19,993 nt of DNA from Thermotoga sp. (GTDB lineage Bacteria > Thermotogota > Thermotogae > B21-G9). Below the pieces are notes generated by a model. The model was not told where the DNA came from and did no database searches. It saw only the letters and a list, made by a program, of their open reading frames with translations. The stretch is from contig QNAU01000002.1 in assembly GCA_003641545.1 (NCBI GenBank), positions 1 through 19,993 of the forward strand, in the 5' to 3' direction. The translations under genes were made by a program, and so were the position numbers. Each line of letters opens with the position of its first letter. Position 1 is the stretch's first letter. Shown in pieces: positions 7,943 to 16,246 of this stretch.

Positions 7943-8948
7943 ACTCTTCGATTACCATCTACCCCGCGAATTGATCGCACAGAAACCCATCGAACCGAGG
8001 GACAAATCCAGATTGATGGTTCTCGATAGGAGAACCGGCAAGATCGAACACAGGCATTTTTACAACATTGTCGAATACTTGATTCCAGGTGATCTTCTCG
8101 TTTTGAACAACACAAAGGTAATCCCGGCGAGATTGATTGGAAGGAAGGTGACGGGGGCGAAGGTTGAAATCCTCTTGCTCAACGAAGTGGGGGATGGAAA
8201 ATGGAGAGTCATGGTGAAACCTGGCAGGAAGTTGAGAATCGGAACCAGAGTCTTGTTCGACGGTATGGAAGCGGTGATAATCGATAGGTTGAGGGATGGA
8301 ACGAGGGTTGTGGAATTTTCCGAAAGAGGTGAAAAATTCTGGAATACGATAAACAGAATTGGTATGATACCTCTTCCCCCTTACATAACCGAAGATCTGA
8401 AGGATGAGGGTAGATATCAAACTGTGTATGCCAAAGAAAGTGGTGCGGTTGCATCTCCAACCGCGGGGCTTCATTTCACCCATGAACTTCTGGGAAAGTT
8501 GAGATCCAAGGGAATCAGAATAGCGGAGATAACTCTGCATGTGGGTATTGGAACGTTCAGACCGATAACGGTCGAAGAGGTCGAGAATCACGTCATGGAT
8601 AGGGAGTGGTGCAAAGTTCCCAAGGAAACGGTGAAGATGATAGAAGAAACCAAAAGTTCCAATGGGAGGATAGTTGCCGTTGGAACAACCGTCGTTAGAA
8701 CCCTCGAAACCATGGCGAGGCAGAAAGAGATGAAGGAGTATTCTGGTTGGACGGATCTGTTCATCTATCCACCCTTTGAATTCAAGCTCGTGGACATTCT
8801 CGTGACGAATTTTCACCTTCCAAGATCCACCTTGTTGTTGTTGGTTTCAGCTTTCGCGGGAAGGGAATTCATAATGATGGCGTATGAGGAGGCTGTGAAG
8901 AGAAGATACAGGTTCTTTTCTTTTGGTGATGCCATGTTGATCTTGTGA
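7932..8948 (+). CDS. queA: S-adenosylmethionine:tRNA ribosyltransferase-isomerase
   Basis: Transfers and isomerises the ribosyl part of SAM onto 7-aminomethyl-7-deazaguanine in tRNA, making epoxyqueuosine at the wobble position of the tRNAs for Tyr, His, Asn and Asp. The 338-aa product has characteristic QueA blocks: DYHLPRELIAQKPIEPRDKSRLM near the N-terminus, LNNTKVIPARL (about 58-68), the active-site SPTAGLHFT segment (about 175-183) and HLPRSTLLLLVSAF near the C-terminus. TTG 7932 is 6 nt after AGGGG (7921-7925). Location in the same unit as hisS and cca fits a tRNA theme. Identification is firm. Confidence 0.96.
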   Translation: MKVELFDYHLPRELIAQKPIEPRDKSRLMVLDRRTGKIEHRHFYNIVEYLIPGDLLVLNNTKVIPARLIGRKVTGAKVEILLLNEVGDGKWRVMVKPGRKLRIGTRVLFDGMEAVIIDRLRDGTRVVEFSERGEKFWNTINRIGMIPLPPYITEDLKDEGRYQTVYAKESGAVASPTAGLHFTHELLGKLRSKGIRIAEITLHVGIGTFRPITVEEVENHVMDREWCKVPKETVKMIEETKSSNGRIVAVGTTVVRTLETMARQKEMKEYSGWTDLFIYPPFEFKLVDILVTNFHLPRSTLLLLVSAFAGREFIMMAYEEAVKRRYRFFSFGDAMLIL

Positions 8949-8963
8949 ACATGGGGTGAAAGA

Positions 8964-10301
8964 TTGAAGGAGAGGATCCTGATAGTCGAAGATGATCCAA
9001 CCATGCTCGATCTTTTGAAAGATGCGTTGAAGATGGAAAATTACGATGTTCACGGTGTTATGACGGGTGGAAAAGCCCTGGATTTCGTGAATGAGAACGA
9101 GACGGATCTGGTCATACTCGATCTGAAACTGCCAGATGTCAACGGGTTGGAAATAATGGAAGATATACTCGAAAAGACTGGAAGTTTGATAGTCATAAGT
9201 GCTCATGGTGATATAGAGACCGCCATAACCGCGGTGAAACTCGGAGCATACAACTTCATACCAAAACCCTTCGATTTGGAGCATTTGATAACGGAGGTCA
9301 AGAGGGCTCTCGAGGTCAGAAGGCTCAAGAGTGAATACGAACTGTTGAGAGAGAAACTCGAGGAGAAAAAGAGTCTTTCGGAGATAATCGGTGAAAGCAG
9401 GGTCATGAGGGAGCTCAAAGAAAAGATCTCTCTGATATCCAGAAGAAACGTGAATGTTCTCATAGAAGGTGAGAGTGGCTCCGGCAAGGAACTCGTCGCA
9501 AGGGCGATACACAATTTGAGCGGTAGGAAGCGTTTTGTAGCCATAAACTGTGGTGCCATTCCTGCGAATCTTTTCGAGAGTGAACTTTTCGGTTTTGAGA
9601 AGGGGGCATTCACGGGAGCGGAGAACTCGAAACCCGGAAAGATGGAGTTGGCGGATGAAGGAACTTTATTTCTCGATGAGATATCCGAACTTCCAAAGGA
9701 TACACAGGTGAAGCTCTTGAGGGTCATGGAAACGGGTGAAATAGAGAGACTTGGTTCTACGAAGATCAAAAAGGTGGATGTCAGAATAATAGCTGCGACG
9801 AACAGGAACCTTGAGGAGATGGTCAAAGCGGGAAAATTCAGAGAGGATCTTTTCTACAGGATAAACGTTGTGAAATTGCGTGTTCCTCCTCTCAGGGAAA
9901 GAAAGGAGGACATTCCCCTACTCGTGAAACATTTCCTGAGGATGGGAAGGGAGGAACTCGGAGTTGAGGTGAAAGGGATCACCAAGCGTGTGATAGATTT
10001 TATGATGTCTTACGATTTCCCCGGAAATGTTCGAGAACTGAAGAACATGATATATTCAGCCTTGGCACTTTCGACCAAGGATACACTCGACTTGGATGAC
10101 TTTCCCTCCTTGGGGAGACTTCGGAATGAGAGGTTCGAAACCTTGGAAATAAGGGTTGGAACTAATCTTGAGGAAATAGAGAAACAGGTCATAATGAAAA
10201 CTTTGGAGCTGACCAAAGGAAACAGGAGGGAAGCTGCGAGACTCCTCGGAATAAGCCCGAGCACCTTGCATTCAAAATTGAAGAGGTGGAAGAGGGAATG
10301 A
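8964..10301 (+). CDS. NtrC-family sigma-54-dependent response regulator
   Basis: Two-component transcription activator, 445 aa, with complete architecture. Receiver domain 1-120: acidic pair near E9-D11, phospho-acceptor Asp53 in ILDLKLPD, Lys101 in the IPKPF motif. AAA+ domain about 140-365: Walker A GESGSGKE (169-176), sigma-54 contact loop GAFTGA (214-219, intact), Walker B TLFLDE (234-239), RPPLRER-like segment near 307-313. Fis-type HTH about 418-442 (NRREAARLLGISPSTLHSKL). TTG 8964 follows GGGGTGAA. No histidine kinase or sigma-54 gene is in the window, so partner and targets are unknown. It is downstream of queA by 15 nt and overlaps the next gene by 4 nt (ATGA). Confidence 0.95.
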   Translation: MKERILIVEDDPTMLDLLKDALKMENYDVHGVMTGGKALDFVNENETDLVILDLKLPDVNGLEIMEDILEKTGSLIVISAHGDIETAITAVKLGAYNFIPKPFDLEHLITEVKRALEVRRLKSEYELLREKLEEKKSLSEIIGESRVMRELKEKISLISRRNVNVLIEGESGSGKELVARAIHNLSGRKRFVAINCGAIPANLFESELFGFEKGAFTGAENSKPGKMELADEGTLFLDEISELPKDTQVKLLRVMETGEIERLGSTKIKKVDVRIIAATNRNLEEMVKAGKFREDLFYRINVVKLRVPPLRERKEDIPLLVKHFLRMGREELGVEVKGITKRVIDFMMSYDFPGNVRELKNMIYSALALSTKDTLDLDDFPSLGRLRNERFETLEIRVGTNLEEIEKQVIMKTLELTKGNRREAARLLGISPSTLHSKLKRWKRE

Positions 10302-12925
10302 AGATAGTGACTCCACATAGGAATCCGGATTTCGACGCTTTCGCTTCCGCGGTTGCGGTCAAGAGACTTCATCCGGAATTTGAGATAGTTCTTTCAGGGA
10401 ATCCTCAGAAGAATCTGAGAGAATTTTTGAGCATACATTCGGATTACTTCCCCTTCAAGAAAGAATCGGAGATCGATCCGAAAGATGTGGATGAGATGAT
10501 AATAGTGGATACATCGAATGAAGAGAGGCTGGGCAAGAAATTGAAGGAAGCTTTGAAATATGCGGAAAGGATAGTGATATACGATCACCATCCATCCATA
10601 AAGGATAGAAATCTGAAGGCGGATGAGGAATTTATAGAGGATATAGGTTCCACGACGACCATACTCGTGAGGGAGATGATGGAAAAGAATGTGGAGGTGG
10701 ATCCAATAACTGCAACGCTTCTTTCAATAGCTATATACGAGGATACGGGTAATTTTCTGTATTCTTCAACCACTCCGGATGATCTGAGGGCACAGGCATG
10801 GCTACTCGAGAGGGGAGCGAATTTGAATCTGATATACGATTTCGTCAGTCTCGATTTAACGCATGAACAGAGGGAGATACTGAATGAAATGATGGAAAAT
10901 ATGAAGGTTTACGACTGTATGGGATACGAAGTTTACATCGCGTGCGCTGAGCGGGACAAGTATATTGGAGGATTGAATGTGATAGCGAGCAAGTTGAAAG
11001 AAATAACGGGTTATGAAACGTTGATTCTCATCGTCAGATTGGGAAAGAAAATATTCGTCATAGGTAGAACATCCTTGGATGAGATGGACATAGGTTCCGC
11101 ATTCTCCGAACTCGGGGGCGGTGGACACAGAAAGGCTGGATCGGTTCGACTCGACGTCAAGAACGTTGAGGAAGCGGTTGATCTCGTCCTCGAGAAACTC
11201 AGAAAACATACCACCCCCGTTCTCAGAGCCAAGGATCTGATGTCATTTCCGGTCAAGGTCACCGCGTCCGATGTTCCCATATACAAGGTGAACAGGATCA
11301 TGGAGTTGACGGGATACACGGGTCTGCCCGTTGTGGAAGGGAACAAGCTCATCGGTATGGTGACCAAGAGGGACGTCGATAAGGCGATGAACCATGGTCT
11401 CGGCAAAAGGCCCATAAAATCCATAATGTCCACCAAGATAACGACGGTTGGACCTGAGACACCTGTATCCGAGATAAGAAGACTCATGTTGGAGAACGAC
11501 ATAGGAAAGATTCCAGTCATAGAGAACGGGGTTCTGGTTGGAATAATAACCAAATCGGACATACTCAGAAGTATGCACATCGGTGGGGTGAGAAGAGTTG
11601 GAGCCAGGCCCCTCGTCAGGGAGGAGATGATGAAAAGCTACGATGTTAGAGAAATTATGAAGAAGAGACTGCCGAAGAGGATTCTGAACATATTGAGGTT
11701 GCTCGGAAACGTGGGAGATGAACTGGAAATGCCGGTTTACGTCGTGGGAGGATTCGTGAGAGATCTTTTGCTCGGGGTTGAGAATTACGATATAGATGTT
11801 GTGGTTGAAGGAAACGGAGTAGAGTATGCGGAGAAGATGAAGGATTATTTCGATGCGGTCGTGGTGATACATGAAAGGTTCGGAACTGCGATAGTTCATC
11901 TGAAGGATCACGATCTCAGGATAGATGTTGCAACCGCAAGGACGGAATATTATGAAGCACCTGCGGAACTTCCGAAGGTCGAGATGAGCAACATAAAGAG
12001 GGATCTTTACAGAAGAGATTTCAGCATAAATGCCATGGCTATAAAATTGAACAACAGAGATTTTGGAACCCTGATAGATTTCTTCGGATGCAGGAAGGAT
12101 CTCGAGAATGGAATAATAAGGGTTCTTTACAATCTGAGTTTCATCGAGGATCCGACGAGAATACTCAGGGCGGTTAGATTCGAACAGAGGTATGGGTTCA
12201 GGATCGAGGAGCGAACGGAGGAACTTCTGCGTCAAGCGGTGGAAGAGGGATACATAGAGAAGGTAACTGGTTTGAGATTGAGAGAGGAATTCGAGAAGAT
12301 CTTGGATGAAAAGGAACCATTCAAAGCGGTGAAAAGACTCGCGGAATTCAACGTCATCGTCCATCTGTTTCCAAAGACTTATTACACCCAAACGATGGAA
12401 GAAAAGGTGGAGAGACTCTTCAAGATAACGGATTGGATGATGGATTACTCGTGTGGAAAGTTCAGAAAATTCTACGCCTTGATGTACATATTCCTCGAGT
12501 ATCATGAGAAAGAAGACATGTTGAAAATAAAGCAGAGGTATGGATTGCCATCGAAGCTGATCGAGGAGCTCCTCAAGCTACGGAAGATTGCCCCCATGTT
12601 CGTCGATCTCTTCGGTGAGGGGATGAAATATTCCGATATATACAAGATAACGAAGGGAGTGTCTTACGAGGGATTCGCCTATCTTTCATCTTATCTCGAT
12701 GATGAGAAAAGGGAGATCTTCAAAGACTACTTAGTGAAACTCAAACAGGTCAGGTTGAAGAGGATCAACGGGGATATACTCATAAAGAAGTATGGTTTCA
12801 AACCTGGACCTATCTTGAGGGATATAATGGATGAGATCTTCTCGGCGAAGCTGGATGGCATCGTGAAGGATGAGGACGAGGAGAAGTATCTCAAGGAGAA
12901 GATACTTTCGAGATTTCAGAGATAA
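10298..12925 (+). CDS. cca: DHH phosphoesterase-CBS-CCA tRNA nucleotidyltransferase fusion
   Basis: Large fusion of about 875 aa. Residues 1-305: DHH/DHHA1 phosphoesterase (NPDFDAFAS, VDTSN, YDHHP at about 95-99, YEDTG, and GGGGHRKAGS near 273) with all metal-binding motifs intact, resembling NrnA-type exonucleases. About 312-428: two CBS domains, likely nucleotide-sensing. About 478 to the end: class II nucleotidyltransferase with GGFVRDLLLG (484-493), DxD pair D498/D500 in YDIDVVVEG, RRDFSINA (about 572-579) and the template motif EDPTRILRA (617-625), consistent with CTP/ATP addition to tRNA 3' ends. The same layout is known for the Thermotoga maritima CCA-adding enzyme. ATG 10298 overlaps the previous stop (ATGA) and suits AGGTGG at 10284-10289; the upstream GTG 10286 overlaps that site. 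Confidence 0.93.
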   Translation: MKIVTPHRNPDFDAFASAVAVKRLHPEFEIVLSGNPQKNLREFLSIHSDYFPFKKESEIDPKDVDEMIIVDTSNEERLGKKLKEALKYAERIVIYDHHPSIKDRNLKADEEFIEDIGSTTTILVREMMEKNVEVDPITATLLSIAIYEDTGNFLYSSTTPDDLRAQAWLLERGANLNLIYDFVSLDLTHEQREILNEMMENMKVYDCMGYEVYIACAERDKYIGGLNVIASKLKEITGYETLILIVRLGKKIFVIGRTSLDEMDIGSAFSELGGGGHRKAGSVRLDVKNVEEAVDLVLEKLRKHTTPVLRAKDLMSFPVKVTASDVPIYKVNRIMELTGYTGLPVVEGNKLIGMVTKRDVDKAMNHGLGKRPIKSIMSTKITTVGPETPVSEIRRLMLENDIGKIPVIENGVLVGIITKSDILRSMHIGGVRRVGARPLVREEMMKSYDVREIMKKRLPKRILNILRLLGNVGDELEMPVYVVGGFVRDLLLGVENYDIDVVVEGNGVEYAEKMKDYFDAVVVIHERFGTAIVHLKDHDLRIDVATARTEYYEAPAELPKVEMSNIKRDLYRRDFSINAMAIKLNNRDFGTLIDFFGCRKDLENGIIRVLYNLSFIEDPTRILRAVRFEQRYGFRIEERTEELLRQAVEEGYIEKVTGLRLREEFEKILDEKEPFKAVKRLAEFNVIVHLFPKTYYTQTMEEKVERLFKITDWMMDYSCGKFRKFYALMYIFLEYHEKEDMLKIKQRYGLPSKLIEELLKLRKIAPMFVDLFGEGMKYSDIYKITKGVSYEGFAYLSSYLDDEKREIFKDYLVKLKQVRLKRINGDILIKKYGFKPGPILRDIMDEIFSAKLDGIVKDEDEEKYLKEKILSRFQR

Positions 12926-13860
12926 CCCAATTCCACGAGAACCTTCCTTATTCTTTCCTTATCACCATCGTGAATACCCGGACCGTGAGGATCGAATACA
13001 TTTTTCCTCGACACGATTCCCAGCAGATACAGCATGTATTCTATCCTCTCTATGTACCCTTCCATCGGATCGACGAAGAGTGATTCCGCAATTTTATCGA
13101 CCGTGATCATCAGCTTCACAAATCTGTCGTAATCTTTTTCGAAGTATGCGTTCATCATTTCTCTCTGAATATTCGGCAGAACAGAACCCAAGCCTATCAG
13201 AGCGGATTTCGCTCCCCTGATCAAAGAGTATCCGAACATCCTATCCTCACCAGTTATAAGAACTTTGTTTGGAAATTTTTCCACAACGAAATTCGAGATG
13301 TCCTGCATCTTCACGACGGAATACAAAGTCGCAAGTTTTATACCTATGACCCACTTCATTCCCAGAAGTCTTTCCAAAATTTCGAAATCGTATTCCACAC
13401 CACCCGCTTCGGGATACAGGTAGAACAGGATCATTGGAAGTTCCACGCTCGATATCTCCTCGTGATACTTTATTACCTTCTTTCCATGATCTTCGAAGGG
13501 TTTCGGCGGAAAAATGAGAAGGGCATCGGCACCCAGATCCTTCGCCATATTCGCCATCTTCACCGCTCTTTCAATGTATCCATCTTCACCCTCACTTTCA
13601 AACACATCGGAATCCGCACCGGCTCCGGCGATTACGATCTTGTCCCGAAATTTTCGCCTCCAGATCGAGAATACCTTTTCTCTCTCATGTTCGTTCAAGA
13701 ACAAGCCACGTCCGGTATGCACCCAAACCGCAACGCCATCTACGGGTGCTCCCGACATGTATTCTGCATAGTGTAGATTCGCGTCCTCATCGAGGTTCCC
13801 AGCTTCATCGAACAGGCATGGAACCGCAGGAAAGAGCTTTCCCACGAAATCCTTCATCAT
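12916..13860 (-). CDS. DapA-family lyase/aldolase (dihydrodipicolinate synthase-like)
   Basis: TIM-barrel Schiff-base aldolase/hydro-lyase of 314 aa; substrate unknown. The catalytic lysine is Lys175 in GIKLAT, with the conserved tyrosine probably Tyr147 in FYLYP (the Y-x-x-P of the family). The usual GTTGE substrate loop is altered to HTGRG (48-52), and the C-terminus departs from true DapA, so this is probably a paralogue acting on a different 2-oxo acid adduct rather than the lysine-pathway enzyme. ATG 13860 overlaps the preceding stop (ATGA), with GAGGGGTGAT as Shine-Dalgarno. It is the last gene of the - strand operon and overlaps the convergent cca gene by 10 nt. Confidence 0.85.
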   Translation of the reverse strand: MMKDFVGKLFPAVPCLFDEAGNLDEDANLHYAEYMSGAPVDGVAVWVHTGRGLFLNEHEREKVFSIWRRKFRDKIVIAGAGADSDVFESEGEDGYIERAVKMANMAKDLGADALLIFPPKPFEDHGKKVIKYHEEISSVELPMILFYLYPEAGGVEYDFEILERLLGMKWVIGIKLATLYSVVKMQDISNFVVEKFPNKVLITGEDRMFGYSLIRGAKSALIGLGSVLPNIQREMMNAYFEKDYDRFVKLMITVDKIAESLFVDPMEGYIERIEYMLYLLGIVSRKNVFDPHGPGIHDGDKERIRKVLVELGYL

Positions 13861-15032
13861 TTCGTATCACCCCTCATGGTGCATATCTTCTTTCCGAATC
13901 TGACTATTCTATCCTCCGATATTTCACCTATCCCAGGATCACTTGGAACCTTTATCCTTCCATCTTGCATCCTGAGATCCACTATATCCCTTCCATCCTC
14001 AAACCACCTCGAACTTGGTTCCACGTCGGATGGGTAAACGAATCCAGCGAAGGATGCAAAACACAGTATGAAGGATGCACCGAGTCCCGTTTCTGGCATC
14101 GTTCCTCCCCACAGTTTAACCTGATTCTCGACCGCGATCTTGTATATCTTCAACGCCTCGAGTAGCCCACCAACCCTTTGAATCTTCAGATTCCATATTC
14201 TCGATATGTTCAACTTCAAAACCTGGCGGGCGATCAACTCGGATTTCAAAGATTCGTCGAGACATATCGGAGTCTTTATGCGGTTAGCCAACTCCAGATT
14301 TCCCAAATAATCCTGCACATGGAGAGGTTGTTCATGGAAGAGACATTCATATCTATCCATTTCAAGGAAAAGATCAACGTGATCAAGCGTGTATGCTCCG
14401 TTGGCATCGGTCCACAGTGGGAAGTCATAACCGAGTATCTCCCTCGATATTTTCAAAGGTTCTATGTCCCATCCTGGCTTTATCTTCACCTTTACCCTCT
14501 TGTACCCATCCTCCAAAGCCCTTTCTATGGCTTCTCTGAGCTTCCCGAGATCACGATCCACGGGGATGCCAATCGATATCCCGGATTCGACATATCCTCT
14601 CGATGCGGTGTATTCAGAGGGGACACCAATCTGCTCCATCTTCCATCTCAGCAGTTCCTTCAAAGGGATGGCATTCTTCCTCGCTATGAGATCCCAATAT
14701 GCAGTTTCCACCCCAGCCTTGGCGAAATTGTTTCCCCTGACGTTTCTGTTCAAAATTTCGTTCAGCTCCTCTATCGAATTCACCTTTCTCCCAACGATCA
14801 TCGGGAAGAAATAGGAAATCAGCATGTTTCTGACCGAATCGAGCGTTTCGGGTGAATAGAACGGAAATTCGAAAGGTGCAGATTCTCCGTATCCAACGAC
14901 TCCATCACTCTTGAGAAGAATTATCAAAGATTTCCTGGTGTGACTCACCCCGCCACTTATTTCGAAAGGTTCTTTGAATGGTATTTCAACTTCGTAAAGC
15001 TCCACCTCATCTATGATCGCGCTCTCCAGCAT
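13857..15032 (-). CDS. Enolase-superfamily enzyme, OSBS / N-acylamino-acid racemase type
   Basis: About 391 aa, muconate-lactonising-enzyme subgroup. Catalytic set intact: KVKIKPGWD (Lys181-x-Lys183, first acid/base), metal ligands Asp209 (WTDANGAY), Glu234 (HEQP) and Asp259 (CLDES), and second lysine Lys283 in NLKIQRVGG. The GGTMPETGLG segment (about 309-318) resembles the GGMLETGIG region of the o-succinylbenzoate synthase/N-succinylamino-acid racemase family. No menaquinone genes are nearby, so racemisation or epimerisation of an acylated amino acid, or a related beta-elimination, is more likely than OSBS activity. Start: SD GAGGTGA points to ATG 15032 (5-nt spacing) rather than GTG 15041. 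It overlaps the upstream gene by 26 nt. Confidence 0.87.
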   Translation of the reverse strand: MLESAIIDEVELYEVEIPFKEPFEISGGVSHTRKSLIILLKSDGVVGYGESAPFEFPFYSPETLDSVRNMLISYFFPMIVGRKVNSIEELNEILNRNVRGNNFAKAGVETAYWDLIARKNAIPLKELLRWKMEQIGVPSEYTASRGYVESGISIGIPVDRDLGKLREAIERALEDGYKRVKVKIKPGWDIEPLKISREILGYDFPLWTDANGAYTLDHVDLFLEMDRYECLFHEQPLHVQDYLGNLELANRIKTPICLDESLKSELIARQVLKLNISRIWNLKIQRVGGLLEALKIYKIAVENQVKLWGGTMPETGLGASFILCFASFAGFVYPSDVEPSSRWFEDGRDIVDLRMQDGRIKVPSDPGIGEISEDRIVRFGKKICTMRGDTK

Positions 15033-16245
15033 CATTTTCACCTCTTTTCAGATTCTCAACGATGTCGGTGAATCTTCCAAAACCTTCGTGGATCATGAAG
15101 GGTATCAATCCTTTCTTTGGGTTGAAAATGAGTTCGTTCAAGGCTCTCTCCGTCCTGGAACCCCTCATCATTCCATAGAATCTCAGGGGTATCTGAAAGA
15201 ACGTGTGGATCTGCCCGCTCGAGCAACCTCTCACCGCGTATTCCAACATCATCCTTCCGGAATCTATGTTTCCAGTTCCAGATATCGTTCTTTGGGATGA
15301 GATGTAATTCGCTATCTCATCTCTCAGTTCGTCCATCACCCTGAGATTTCTGTCACTGAGGTCGTATCCTCCATAAGCCATCTTTTTGACCGGGTCGAAC
15401 AATCTGTTGAAGAATGTCAAAAAATCAAAATCCGATGTCAAAGCCATCCTCGCTATCTCCTTTTGATATTCGTCATCTCCGACGACGTTGAAAATTTTGG
15501 CACCGACTTTCATCCTCGATATACCGTAGTTTCTTATCAGTTTCGGTATCTCATCGAACCATCTCCTCACGTTTTCTGGATCTTTCACATCATCCAGAAG
15601 ATTCAAAGTGGGACTGAAATCTACCTCCATCAACATATCGAATTTCCTTCGCTTCTCAAGATAAACCCCACACAATTTCGAGACGGTGAACTCGAATTCT
15701 TTCACCTCGAACTCCTCATCTTTGGATGGAACGTGGAACATACAGGACACTATGATCGGGACCTCATACTCGTCCCCCATTTCAAGGGAAGCCCTGTAGA
15801 AATCGAGGTAATCCTCGAAACTCTTGGACCATCCCCTTCCCCTCCAGTTGACTGTCCATCCAATTCTCCCGCCTTTGCTTCTTATCCTCTCAACCACCAT
15901 TCTCGATTCTCTCGTCTTCCAATCTTCCATCCTCGATTTCCCGCTTTCATCCTGGGCTATCACCGTTTTCAGAACGATGAAACCCAGTCCCGCTTCCAAA
16001 TCATCTTTAACTTGATTCAAATTCATCGAAAGTTGACCGGATGCTTTTCCAAACGGATTTCTCAGCCTTATATCACATATTCTTCCATCCAACCCGATTC
16101 CGTACTTCTTCAACACGTATCCACCGATATCATCTGGAAGTCCATTCCTGTTGAACTTCGTGTAATCCTCCTCAACCATCCTTCGCAGTTTTCCATCGAG
16201 CTCCACCTCGTCCGGGAACACGTAAGGTTCGTTGATACCGAGCAT
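15007..16245 (-). CDS. Dihydroorotate-dehydrogenase-like flavin TIM-barrel protein
   Basis: About 412 aa. Resemblance to FMN-dependent PyrD/dihydropyrimidine-dehydrogenase barrels: LRNPFGKASG (about 61-70) like the NPxGxASG entry strand, GLGFIVLKTV (about 87-96) like the GAGxVxxKT strand, EVDFSP (about 207-212) like the ExNxSxPN active-site loop, and SGTGNIDSGRMMLEYAVRGC (about 322-341) like the C-terminal phosphate-binding GxGGIxxGxDALEFIxAGA. It has about 60 extra N-terminal residues and no quinone-binding or iron-sulfur segment, so it is not a normal pyrimidine-pathway enzyme. Start: GGAGATGA followed by 8 nt favours ATG 16245; ATG 16257 lies directly inside that site. Family by motif only; the substrate is unknown. 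Confidence 0.7.
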   Translation of the reverse strand: MLGINEPYVFPDEVELDGKLRRMVEEDYTKFNRNGLPDDIGGYVLKKYGIGLDGRICDIRLRNPFGKASGQLSMNLNQVKDDLEAGLGFIVLKTVIAQDESGKSRMEDWKTRESRMVVERIRSKGGRIGWTVNWRGRGWSKSFEDYLDFYRASLEMGDEYEVPIIVSCMFHVPSKDEEFEVKEFEFTVSKLCGVYLEKRRKFDMLMEVDFSPTLNLLDDVKDPENVRRWFDEIPKLIRNYGISRMKVGAKIFNVVGDDEYQKEIARMALTSDFDFLTFFNRLFDPVKKMAYGGYDLSDRNLRVMDELRDEIANYISSQRTISGTGNIDSGRMMLEYAVRGCSSGQIHTFFQIPLRFYGMMRGSRTERALNELIFNPKKGLIPFMIHEGFGRFTDIVENLKRGENDAGERDHR

Positions 16246-16246
16246 A

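Noticed and set aside
7959..8816. 285-codon open frame on the - strand
   Set aside because: Antisense to queA, which has complete family motifs.
11243..12505. 420-codon open frame on the - strand
   Set aside because: Lies wholly antisense to the well-supported cca fusion; no family motif, composition is a reverse-complement shadow of AG-rich codons.
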